33,737 nt of DNA. Source: Lactifluus volemus. Its lineage: Eukaryota; Basidiomycota; Agaricomycetes; Russulales; Russulaceae. The position numbers were made by a program, and so were the translations under genes. This document shows positions 12,200 through 22,800 of the stretch, in pieces. Under the pieces are notes generated by a model, which saw nothing but the letters and a program-made list of their open reading frames with translations, was not told the origin of the DNA and searched no databases. How positions within the stretch are numbered: position 1 is the stretch's first letter; each line of letters opens with the position of its first letter. The stretch spans positions 1-33,737 of the forward strand of contig WTXI01000364.1 in assembly GCA_022376515.1 (NCBI GenBank), written 5' to 3'.

Positions 12200-13139
12200 T
12201 CATATCTCAGGATACCCGCGGAATGTGGTGCCAGTGCTCGTGGGGGGCAGTGACGGTAGCGAAGGCTCTGGCTGAGGGACAGTGACCGGTGGGTCAAACA
12301 CTTGAGCAGGACTCGCCACAGCTTTCTCAGCGGGCAAGAGAAGGGCGTCATCACAGACAGCCTTTGACCACGCAGAGTGACCGCGTCCCTGAGCCCGGAT
12401 GTTCAGCACAATGAGTATGGAGGTGTACACCATGACTAAGTAGCAGCACAGTGAGGTATTTGTGTAACGCGAGAAGAAAAAAGACCTACGTAAGATCCAC
12501 TCCAAGAAAGAGAGGGCCGCAATGGCTTTGAACTCAATGCAAACCAGGAGGTCCCCGCCTGTGACTATTAACGAAGGTCTTAAATTGGACGTCGAAGGCC
12601 TTATGTGAAGGAATGAACTCACGGTACATACAGCTTGAGCCTAAGCCTGAGTCCACACCAAATGAATTGTTCGCTGAAGCAGCGTAAGATCCACTTGACA
12701 GCCAGAGCACCCAAAGAACCGCTGATCACGGTCGGTCACCAGAATTATACGAGGAAAAAAAAACATACAAAGCCATACAATCTCAACGACGGTATACGAA
12801 AAGCATGAGCCTCGTCGGCATAGACCAATGATAAACCTATATATAGAAAGATCAACGGCATTCAGTGATGCGGGGAAAAAAAAACCACGAGGTTGGCAGT
12901 ACATTGGGATGATCGTAATGAGCGTTATCAGGCCGGTGGCCAGTGATAGCGCTGAAAAGGTGAAATAACTGACAGGCTGCCAAGTCAATACAATAAAATC
13001 TACACTCAAGCCCACCACGATGATGGAAATGAGGATTGTTACCACTGTCGCAAGGTGGTTCAGAAATGAGCGAAGCTGCAAGACGGGGAGGATGCGTCTT
13101 ACAGAAGGTGATCAAACGAGTAACCGATACCCAATGCAT
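12200..13139 (-). CDS. MARVEL-like four-transmembrane protein
   Basis: Small integral membrane protein of a family I know as common in basidiomycetes; molecular function unknown. Six exons on the complement: 13139-13131, 13075-12903, 12836-12769, 12721-12623, 12558-12490, 12435-12200, giving 217 aa in phase. Four hydrophobic segments: TM1 ATVVTILISIIVVGLSVDF, TM2 FTFSALSLATGLITLITII, TM3 VVEIVWLSVLWVLWL, and TM4 from FKAIAALSFLEWIL into VYTSILIVLNI. A Gly/Ser/Asn-rich loop sits between TM3 and TM4. The tail is soluble and Pro-rich (VTVPQPEPSLPSLPPTSTG). The reading without introns is broken; each inferred intron is 47-66 nt and restores the family pattern. The start is inferred: a three-codon first exon (ATG CAT TGG) splices over 55 nt to the TTGCAG acceptor before LRSFLNHL. 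No ATG occurs in the main frame itself, so the first exon is the weakest part. Confidence 0.78.
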
Positions 13140-13670
13140 GTGAGGTCGACTTGAAACAATTTCTCGCGGGATAAACAGTAAAGAAGTGCCAAGCCATTTC
13201 GTTCACATCGTATGAACCTTTTATGTGGGCGCAGTTTTCTCGACCGCAAAAGGACCACCCGATCGAGTTTCAGAGTTCGACGTTCAACAATCAAATTACG
13301 ATAATCAAAGCCAGGTACTAGCATCCACATACAGCAACTACTACCAATCTAGGTAGTATATTCTTGTCTAGTTGGATTTGACATGAAAATTGTCAGGGCT
13401 GCCCTGTGTCTCGTGTCCTATTGCGCTGCGCTATAATCAGTTAGGTCATGAAGATGCCAGATATCACTGACATCCGGGTCTCCCACGATATGTCGATGAA
13501 ATGGGAAAGGCTGTGCCCTCTCAGGACTGCACAGGGGACGAGATTCAATACTTTTCACAGCGCAATCATAAAAACATGTACCAGTCACTCGGACTGGTCA
13601 CGAGTTAGGTTGCCAGTGCGTTTCGCATGCCAGTGGGAACCGTGTCCCTGCCAAGTCACGGGTGGCGCGA
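13140..13670. other. Single-copy spacer between MARVEL-like gene and the tandem array
   Basis: Contains the promoter side of the minus-strand MARVEL-like gene and ends where similarity to the repeated units begins. It has no clear match to the corresponding region before unit 2. An inverted repeat ACCAGTC/GACTGGT with a five-base loop lies at 13580-13598. No gene is seen. Confidence 0.5.
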
Positions 13671-14842
13671 GCGCCTGCCCCTGGCTGCCCGTAGCCGACC
13701 CGCCTTGAGTTACAGTCATAGGCTGGGGGTGCTCTCGCAACGCAAGGCACCGTTCGAGATAATGCTCAAACCCGACACGAATCTCCCATCTCTTACCACG
13801 CCCAGCCCACGCTCGACTTTGAGGGGGTGTCGGTGCGTGGTCTGGCCCATGCGCTTCTAGCTCAAATGGCATTCACCCTACCAGTATGTAGTCTACTAGC
13901 CTCCTTTTAGGTGCGGACACTAGTGTTGCGCATCTGGGGCTCACGACCCGCTCTGTTTGCACAGGCCCCGGTCCCTCCAGACGGATTGCGAGACGTCATT
14001 TGGGCATTCAGCCACACATCTCGATCCATCACAAGTTTGGGCAGGCCACACTCAACCTCCTTGAGACTCAGCCACCGCGGACCACTGTTACTAGTAGCTG
14101 CCACGGGTGATGGTGAAAGAGGGTCAAACTTAAAGACAGGTGGTTCAAGGAGGCAGCAGTGAGCGCCATTACCACTGTGGTGGCTCTGATGGCTTTTTTC
14201 GCTGCCGCGCTATGCATCCTATTCGTCTTCCCATCTTAAAAGGGTCTGTTTTCCATTCCCTGGGACATCCCCGCTTCCTATGTACCCATCGTTTTCGCCA
14301 CCTCAATTCCAGGTACCTTCCTTCTGACATAACCCCGAGCAAACGTGAGGCCGAAGAAGAGGAACCAACTGTACCCCAAGAATAGGAGGGAGCACAGAGG
14401 ATGTCTATCAGGAGACAACTCGCGTCCCAACAACGTCTAGCCCTGGGAGCACAACAGAAGCCAGCATCCAGCTGTCCACGAGTCCATGACGAAATAGTTG
14501 AAGACAACTACCTGATGAGGAGACCGCCATTGCATTGGAGCTGGATGTGAGAAACGTACAACGCCTTTCACCACGGCCGCGCAATCGACAATCGTTTAGT
14601 CAAAGTCCCAGCCGGCGCTCCAGGGTCAGCGCTCGGATTCGCCAAAGCATCAACCTAGAGGGTCGGCCGATTTTACGCTAGGGTTTAAAAACGCTGCACG
14701 CTTGCACTCGGTACAGGGGAGAGAGACACAGGAGGGTCCCATCTGATTCAGGGTACGAATCATCTTGTTCACTCTTTTCTTTGCTGTGTACCACCCGCTG
14801 CTTGTTGAAGTTACCACGTTGGATCGATGTTCATTGACTGTT

Positions 14843-14862
14843 GGTTGAGATTCCGCTCAACC
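14843..14862. repeat. Small inverted repeat conserved in both unit leaders
   Basis: GGTTGAG and CTCAACC flank the loop ATTCCG. The same loop with a six-base stem lies at 24779-24796 in unit 2. It is about 550 bp upstream of the NLR start in unit 1 and about 430 bp in unit 2. A role in regulation is only a guess. Confidence 0.5.
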
Positions 14863-15089
14863 TCGCGAGCATCCTATTCCAAGTCCCAGATCCTTTAAAC
14901 TATACCCAAAGGTTATGCCAGTGTGCGAGGGTAAGGATGCGCATCACTCAAACACGCGAAAAAGGTTCAGTTACAGGACTTCATTCTGTTGGATACGGTA
15001 CCTGAGTCGACTTTAGCTTCACTAGGTAGGGCTGATCGCAAATACTGTAAGTTAGTTAGGTATCCTGAGGTACTTGAGAATGAGCACTA

Positions 15090-15108
15090 GCACTTTCAAA
15101 GAAAGTGC
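15090..15108. repeat. Perfect 8-bp inverted repeat in unit 1 only
   Basis: GCACTTTC and GAAAGTGC flank AAA. It sits inside a roughly 130-140 bp stretch (from about 15075 to about 15210) that unit 2 lacks between GAGGTACT and GGAGAGGCG. The stretch is either a small insertion in unit 1 or a deletion in unit 2. Confidence 0.55.
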
Positions 15109-15413
15109 GGAATAATGAGATTCATCTCACCCAACATAACGCTCTTCAAGTTCCCAAGACAACTTCAGCAAACTATTGACCAAAATTCAACTCAACCTCT
15201 TTAAGAACAAGGAGAGGCGTAGCAGCTGTAGGAAAGAGAAGAATCGATAGACGTCTATAGACCTTGAGAGGTCCCCACGTTCAGTTCCCCTCCAGTGAAC
15301 TAACTTCGAATCAGCGCCAGGTATCACCAGCGCTTTTTTTCTAACTTTTGTCTTGTTTGTTCCAAACGACGACGAGTGGTCATCTCAATCTCAACTTCTC
15401 ACTTCGATCTATG

Positions 15414-18400
15414 ATGTCATTCGCACAACCAAACTCGTATGTCAAAGTCTCTCACACCCGATGTCCCCCAATGTTAACCAATATTGCAGCCCAGGTCCTC
15501 AAACATCCCGAATCGGGTACATCAGTCACTTCCATGTCATCTCGATATTTGCTCACATAGCAGCCTTTGATCAGCGATCAAGTCAGCAAACCACAACCGA
15601 GCTTGCTTCAGCTAGAAGTCACTGGTATATATTTTGGTCATGTTGCACCGATAAGTACTGAGCTCTTTCCTCCGTCAGTCCTCAGGGCACGCAATCTCCC
15701 TCTTCTGAAATCCCTCCCGGGGAAAGGGAGACGGTTTTATGTTACAGTGACGAGCGGGGAGAAGACATGGCAGAGCCGATCTACTCAAAGCGTTGATCAG
15801 CGCGTCGAATGGAACGAGAAAGTCGACGCGTTGTGAGAAATGTCGCATATCCGTTTCAATCCCCAATTGACTCCCGTGCAGTGTCGTACAACCGCTCTCT
15901 CAAATTACAGTATCTCTGTATGCAAAGAGGACCATGCGGAAAGACTTGCTTCTCGGGCAGAAGGAGATATTCTGTGAAGCCCGACGTGGTTCGTTCATTT
16001 CTTCGGATCCTTATTCATTCATCTTGCTGAGCGTCCTTCATGTAGGACTTGATATAGTTTTGAACACCACTGATGGACATGGTAGACATTCAGCGATGCC
16101 GGATACACTTTTGACGATCACCGTATCCACGAACGCCGAATCCTCTCTAACTACGGCACTCATTACATCGAATCCTGTGACGACAGAGTTGGACGATTCG
16201 GCTGCTGAAGGAGGTGCTGTACGTCCTTCTATCCAATTTCACCATGAATCCAGGCCACCCACGGCAGTTGCCGCCTCTCTGTCTCATTTATCCCAGACGC
16301 TTGACCTTCCCATTGAGGGCGATACTCCTCTGAGACCAGCAGTAATCAGCCAGTCAGAGATGTCACGTACTCTTGGTCGCGCTGAAGAAGCAATGGAAGC
16401 CATGGATACGATAAAAGCGTGGAAGAGAGCCATTGATGTTGTGAAGCAAGTGATGGACACTGTCGACCCGATCGCTGAGGTGTGACTAACATCATGATGG
16501 GTTTTCCGTATCCCTTGCTAAACTGCTGTTCAGTTGTTCCCGCACGCAAAGTTAGCATGGAAGCTGCTCTCAACGATTCCTAAGGTACGTCTCCGTGCTC
16601 TGTCGGAGGATATACAACCTTTTTTTCACCTGCGGTCAGACTTTGCTATTCCAGTTGAAGCGTGATGACAACGTCAGAACACTACTTCAAGCAATACTGG
16701 ATGCGTTTGACTTTGCGAAGAAGGCGGACATTTTGAGGAACATGGACCCGGAATCTACGCAACCGAAAATCCTGGATGAGATGCTGGAGTGTGTCTCGGA
16801 ATGTGCCCAATTCATCGTATCGTATGCGGAGGATGTGAATGTCGGTACGTCATCTTTGCCTCTCTGTGGTCATTCATGATAATAAATATTTGATTTAGGA
16901 AAGCGGACTTTGAAGAATGTCGTCCGCCCAGTGGACGCGAAAATCGATGACTACCGCACGAACCTTACTCGACTGCGAGATAATTTTCTTGCGGGCAATG
17001 CTATCATCACCAGGGGTGCTGTGCTGGAATCTGGTGCGTAATACTGATGGTCTGGATCGTCGAATGGTCGATCTGATGAGGGGACAAAGAACTCGACGCA
17101 AAAATAAGAGAATTGCCTTATAAAGGAGGCTGGCGATTTGGAGATGACAGGCGCTGTCTTCCGGGCACACGACAAGATTTCCTGGACCATATCATCAGCT
17201 GGGTCGAGAATCGAGAATCTCAACGTGGACTCGTGCTCCTCGGCCAGGCCGGCACAGGAAAGTCTTCGATTGCACATGAAGTTGCCCGTCGGTTAGAAAA
17301 TAAGCATCTCGGCTCTTACTTCGCCTTTCTACGGAAGGAGGGCTCCAAAGATGAGGCTCACCAGCTGTTCACGACACTTGCTCGGGATCTCTCCAATCGC
17401 TATCCTCCGTTCAAACTCGCCCTCGGGAGGGTGCTCAAGAATGATCCATCTCTTTGTAGTACTCGACACTATCGTACCCTTTTCGAACGGCTCCTGCTTG
17501 AACCGGTCAAGCACGTTCAGCTTCGGGATCCAATTCTTATTGTGATCGATGCGTTGGATGAGAGCGGTGATGTAACTCGCCCAAACGGCTTACACAAATT
17601 TATTGCTCAACATCTGTTCGAGTTGCCATCGAATTTTCGCATCCTCATCACCTCGAGACCGGAAGATGGAATCGAACATGTATTTGGTAACGCGCTGTCC
17701 GTACGCACCATCTACATGGACGATCCGAAACTAGCTGCCAAGACGGAGCAAGATATTCTGTTGTATCTCGAGAGCGAACTCCCCTTGGACTTGTTTGAAC
17801 GACATGGAGCCAAACTTGCAGAGGCGGCGGAAGGGTTGTTTCAGTGGGCAGCCGTTGGATGCGGGCTGATAAATAAGCCACCTCCTACCTTTGGGTTCAG
17901 CAGGAAACAGGTGATTCAGCGTCTGTTGGGACACTCACGAGGTCGGGATGGACAGGATCCGTTGGACCAGCTGTACAGAGAAGTTCTGGAGGGATACTTC
18001 AAGCCGCTAGCAGCACAAACACTATTTCGGTCTGTGATGGGACAGCTTTTTGCTGCGATAGTGCCGCTTTCGATCCGATCTTTGACTATTCTGCGACAAC
18101 ATGCACCCAAGGATGACCCGGAGGATCCAGATCCCGAGGATTCTGATTGTATTGTTGAGATGCTCGGTCACCTTGGGTCACTGCTCAGTAACGTGACCTC
18201 ATCCGACGATACCCTCCCGATTGTCCCTCTCCACACCTCATTTCGTGACTTCCTTGCGGACGAGAAGAGTGGGGAATTTCACATCGACCTTGGCAAGTCT
18301 CACCGTCGGCTGGCACATTCCTGCCTTGGATTAATGCTGAATGATCTCAAATTCAACATTTGCAAACTCGAATCCTCATTCCTTGCCAACAGGGACGTGC

Positions 18401-21055
18401 CAGATCTCGATTCTCGAATTGCCAAATTTGTTCCACCTGCTCTGTCCTATTCGTGCGTTTTCTGGGGTGATCATGTAGAACCTCATGGTATTGAAGAGGA
18501 CCTGTTTTCAAAACTTCGATCGCTGTTCGAGACAAGATTCCTTTTTTGGCTGGAAGTTCTTAGCATCAAGAACTGCGTCGGTCTTGGGTCACGAGCACTG
18601 GCATCTCTGAACACATGGTTGCGCTCTGATCAGCAGAAGGTAGGCACATCGTACCACATTATACGACATGTAGTGACTATTGGCTACAATAACAGCAATC
18701 ATTCCAATCAGAGGTTGAGGATATGTTGGCATTCGTGAATGACGCGTTCGCTTTTGTGCGGTATTTCGGGATGGCGATATCAAGAAGCGTCCCGCACATA
18801 TATATATCTGCTCTCCCATTTGCGCCATCCTCTTCCCGCATCGTCCAGCACCACATTCATCTATTCCCCCACACTTTGTTTTTGACACGCGGACAGTTAT
18901 CTGATTGGCCAGCATTGGAAATGACGATTCGAGGACACGACGGATCAGTCAACTCTGTTGTATTCTCGCCAGATGGGCAGCGGATCGCATCAGGCTCGCG
19001 AGATCGCACGATTCGGGTGTGGGATGGAACAACAGGAGAAATTGTCGCAGGACCGTTTACTGGACACACCGAAGAAGTCCTCTCTGTCGCGTTCTCGCCT
19101 GACGGGAAACGCATCACATCGGCCTCGGCCGATCGCACGATTTGCGTGTGGGATGCCGCAACAGGAGGGGTTGTAGCGGGACCATTTACTGGACACACGG
19201 ATTCAGTCAGATGCGTTGCATCCTCACCGAACGGACAACACATTGCCTCGGCCTCGTCCGATCGCACGATTCGTGTTTGGGATGCCGCAACTGGAGAGAT
19301 CGTAGCAGGCCCGTTTATTGGGCACATCGACGAGGTCTACTGTGTTGCATTCTCAACAGATGGGCAAAATATCGCCTCTTCCTCTGAAGATTGCACGATT
19401 CGCATGTGGGATGCTGCAACCGGAGATGTCGTAACGGGCCCGTTTATTGGACATACTGAACCGGTTAAGTGTGTTGTATTCTCACCGGACGGGAAGCACA
19501 TCGCTTCGGCCTCTGAAGATCGCACGATTCGTGTGTGGGCCTCAGAAACAGGACAGGTCGTAGCTGGCCCATTTACTGGACATTCCAATATTATCTACTC
19601 TATTGCATTCTCACCGAACGGGTCGCACATTACCTCAGCCTCGCATGATCGCACGGTTTGCGTGTGGGAGTCGGCAACAGGGCAGATCGTTGCAGGCCCG
19701 TTTACTGGACATACCGACACTATATTTTCTGTTGCACTCTCGCCAGACGGGCAGCGCATTGCCTCCGCCTCGCACGATCAGACGGTTTGTGTGTGGGATG
19801 CCAAACGAGAAGAGGCAGGGGGCTCGTTTACCGGACATACCCGATCGATATTTTCTGTTGCGCTCTCACCAGATGGGCAACGGATAGCCTCGCCTCTGCA
19901 GATTGCGCAGTCTGTGTGTGGGATGCCGCATCAGGAGAGGTCATAGCAGGTCCATTTACTGGTCACACCGATTGGGTCCTTTGTGTTGCATTCTCGCCTG
20001 ACGGGCGGCGGATCGTCTCCTCCTCGCGAGATTGCACAATTCTTGTTTGGGATACCGCGACAGGAAATGTTGTAGCTGGCCCGTTTACCGGACATACCGA
20101 TATAGTCATGTGTGTTGCATTCTCGCCGGACGGACAGCGCATCGCGTCGGCCTCGTACGACCGCACGGTTCACGTTTGGGATGCCATAACGGGAGAGGTT
20201 GTAGTGGGCCCGTTTACTGGACACACTGAGGCAGTCAACCGTGTTGCATTCTCGCCAGATGGGAAGCGCATCGCGTCTGCCTCCGATGACCGCACAATTC
20301 GAGTATGGGATGCTGCGACAGGAGAGGTCGTAGCGGGATCGTTTACTGGTCACACTGACTGGGTCCTATCTGTTGCTTTTTCACCTGATGGGCAGCGAAT
20401 AGCCTCAGGCTCGATGGATTGCCAGATTTGTGTGTGGGATTCTGCGACAGGACAAGTACTAGTAGGCCCTTTTACCGGACACGCTGATCCGGTCCCCTTT
20501 GTCGCATTCTCCCCAGACGGGCAGCAAATTGCATCGGCCTCGGGAGATCGCACGATTCGCTTGTGGGATTCTGCAACAGGGGTGGCTGTAGCGGGCCCTT
20601 TTATTGGACACACAGAATTGACCCGGTCCGTTGCATTCACACCAGACGGGCAGCGGATCATTTCGGCCTCGAAAGATTCCACGATTCGCATGTGGGATGT
20701 CACAGCAGGTCAGGATGATGCCGGATTCATTCAATCGATTAACTCTGGTGCGTCCACTTTGCATGGGCAGCTTATCACTTCGACCTTACGAGATTACACA
20801 ATTCTTGTAGGGAAGCTCAGAGCAGAAGATATAGAGAAAGATCACTTTACGGAGAAGTTCCCGGTCGATAGTGATGGATGGATGTATGGAGAAGATAAAG
20901 AACTCCTTTTGTGGATTCCTCCGATTCACAGGCCATACCTTCATAAAGCTAACACAGTCTGGGTTGCTGGAAAAGATAAAACGGAGGTAAATTTCTCAAA
21001 ATTTGTGTACGGATTAAATTGGGCTATGGTTTACGTTCACAGTTCATCTAAATAG
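15414..21055 (+). CDS. C2-NACHT-WD40 NLR-like protein, copy 1 (one-base frameshift in WD40 region)
   Basis: Fungal STAND/NLR-type protein, inferred to sense non-self and trigger a defence or incompatibility response. Ten exons: 15414-15436, 15575-15624, 15679-15832, 15882-15988, 16046-16479, 16534-16584, 16640-16844, 16899-17033, 17090-18639, 18696-21055. Domains: a C2-like membrane-targeting fold (about 20-125; QLEVTVLRARNLPLLKSLPG, then VEWNEKVDALFVVQPLSQIT), a helical linker, then NACHT (from about 395) with Walker A GQAGTGKSS (438-446), Walker B ILIVIDALDE (535-544) and RILITSRPE (571-579). A helical region leads to 14 WD40 repeats from about 980, then a tail with GEDKELLLWIPP and SKFVYGLNWAM. 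A missing base near 19890, relative to copy 2, shifts the frame and ends translation at 19946 (1319 aa); the downstream frame is open to 21055. The second of two ATGs (15414) is chosen because only it is shared with copy 2. Confidence 0.85.
18924..20731 (+). repeat. 14 tandem WD40-coding repeats, copy 1
   Basis: About 129-bp repeats, each coding 42-43 residues of the form GHTxxVxxVAFSPDGQRIAS followed by ASxDRTIRVWDAATGEVVAG. Fourteen repeats are readable, counting across the frameshift in repeat 8, and fit two seven-bladed propellers. Repeats are strikingly alike at the DNA level, consistent with ongoing exchange between repeats. Repeats 7 and 8 deviate in a KREEAGGSF-type end. Confidence 0.88.
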
Positions 21056-21596
21056 AGTCGCATGTATATGATACGCAAACACCGATTAGTGTATCCTTCG
21101 AATTCAGTTAGTGCCAGCGAATCTGTCTGAGGTATGGCTAATAGAGTCGTTATGTCAGGTAGCTAGCATTTGGGTCACTGCGTTAAAACCCACTGAACTC
21201 GTAAAGCGGTTAGATAGTTGCTTTTATTTTATTGGCTTTCCATGGAGAAGTTGAGCCATTTTTTTTCCAAAAGTTGAACTCTGATCGGAGTCTCGGATGA
21301 TCCTTCTTGCTCAGGTTCCCTCTTTCTCGCTGATGTCGCTGAGGGCATCGAGTATTTCGTCTGAGACATCATTTCCTGGCTTGCAGAAGATAGTGCAGCT
21401 ATCCAAAGACATCTAGAGATGCAGTGGCACCGTGTGTACCAAAGATTAATATGCTTACAGTAACCCAACTTTCGCTACGGTGACCAACTGAATAACACAT
21501 ACCTGTCCACTCCCAAGGCTCGGACCTGGACCCGGTTCTGAAGGTACATGAAGAAAAAGTGAGCAAGGTTCTATCCTTAGCCGCCTTATATATTGA

Positions 21597-21758
21597 TTAT
21601 TTGATGGGCGAGTTGCTATGCGCCTCAGCCAGGTCTTGCCTGTGCCACGATGTTCCGTGGCCACCCTGGTGAGCCGCCTGTGGCTGCACCTCCAACGAGT
21701 GCTTCGTGAGGCTGGTGATAGCATCAGTATATTGAGGGACGCCAAGTGTTAGCGTCAT
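21597..21758 (-). other. Small conserved frame in spacer, 53 codons, function unknown
   Basis: Reads MTLTLGVPQYTDAITSL then EVQPQAAHQGGHGTSWHR on the complement. In unit 2 the same reading is found (LTLGVPQHTDAI, then EVQPQAAHQGGHGT), but with a one-base indel between the two parts and no ATG at the same place. It may be a small exon, a decayed gene fragment, or chance conservation of a recently duplicated block. I recognise no family. Confidence 0.25.
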
Positions 21759-22619
21759 GAGTACAATTTATGAGTGGTCCAGATGTCAAGTTAGGGCAAC
21801 TGAGAGAGGGGTTAGTACGACAGTACGACAACTGCAAGTTTTATTTGGACAACACGAAGATGACATCAGGAATTAACAAATGAGTGGCTAGAGAAAGGGA
21901 AGGTAAGGGGTGACCGCAGAAGAAATGAGAGTGCCAGTGGTGGTGGCATCCCGCACCTCCCAGTAACGCTCCTCTCCCTCCTACCCTTCCGCAGAGTCAA
22001 TCCTTACTCTTCTAAAGACTTATCAGCCAATATGCTCCCAGGTGTCTGTCAACACAGATTCGGTGAGGTACCATGGAACGAAAGTCAGCTCGGAGTACAG
22101 AAAGTCAGATTTACTGAGGTCCGTATGTCAAAAATGAGAGCGGTCTCATATAACAAGCAGGCTATTAGAATCCAAGCATGCGGACGGAATTGCCGTATGA
22201 AATGTATGCGGATGGTTTGAGGGACATGTCAAGCTTCAAGCTTCAAGTTGAGGCCTGTAACTGAAGACACGAGTCGACGAACCGATGGCCCGGGGTGGCC
22301 GGTCTTGAGATGGAGATGGCCAATGATGATCACGTGAGGAAAGCAGAGACCATTTATAGGACGTGAGACCGATCACAGTTCTTCTCCGATCGAGTTTGAG
22401 AAGTTGCGAAGCAACCGAATAAGACACAATCGAGAGACGAAACAGGAATGACTCGGAGAACGCTGCCAAGTTGCCCGTCATACGTCGCACACACGCATAT
22501 ACACGCATACGCATCCATTTCTTTTGTCCCATGCTCTGATGCGGATACATTCTGTGTATAGAGAAAACATGCCCTAGAGCACACGATGATTCTCCACACA
22601 ACTCCCTCAAACATCTGAC

Positions 22620-22800
22620 GGCGATGAATATTGCCAAGTTTTCAAGGTGTTTCCTGGCCTCGAGGAAGATGCTATCAACGACACACGGAAGGGAGCTTGT
22701 GCGCTCTGAGGACTGCAGTAAAAGTGATTTAATCTTTATCGGAGTATGATGATAGATATACGTACCAGTAACCTTGAGCGGGAGCGAACTTGGTTGCATG
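22620..22800 (-). pseudogene. Inverted relic of a C2-type NLR N-terminus (unit 1 spacer)
   Basis: On the complement, MQPSSLPLKVT is followed by a 53-nt intron-like stretch (22765-22713; GTACGT donor, CTGCAG acceptor) and then VLRAHKLPS. This parallels QPSLLQLEVT, intron, VLRARNLPL in the plus-strand NLR, with the intron in the same codon and phase. Stops and frame changes follow at once, so no working gene remains. No NACHT or WD40 piece is visible nearby. The protein match is too divergent to be a simple recent inversion of the array genes. Confidence 0.5.

Larger units (their letters stand above)
13671..15413. other. Leader of unit 1, non-coding with decayed coding traces
   Basis: No intact gene. 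The block is alignable by eye with 23545-25215 but has many small indels. On the plus strand at about 14143-14240 an open stretch reads as a hydrophobic helix (VVALMAFFAAALCILFVF) before a stop. At about 14424-14489 there is a Thr/Ser-rich stretch (PTTSSPGSTTEASIQLS) that ends in a stop, while its unit 2 counterpart is open for 64 codons. This may be a dead membrane or mucin-like gene. The last few hundred bases should carry the NLR promoter. Confidence 0.4.

Noticed and set aside
13671..15413. Transposon or terminal repeats as the driver of the 9.86 kb units
   Set aside because: No transposase or reverse-transcriptase reading, no long terminal or inverted repeats, and no target-site duplication were seen at the unit borders; unequal crossing-over explains the direct tandem layout.
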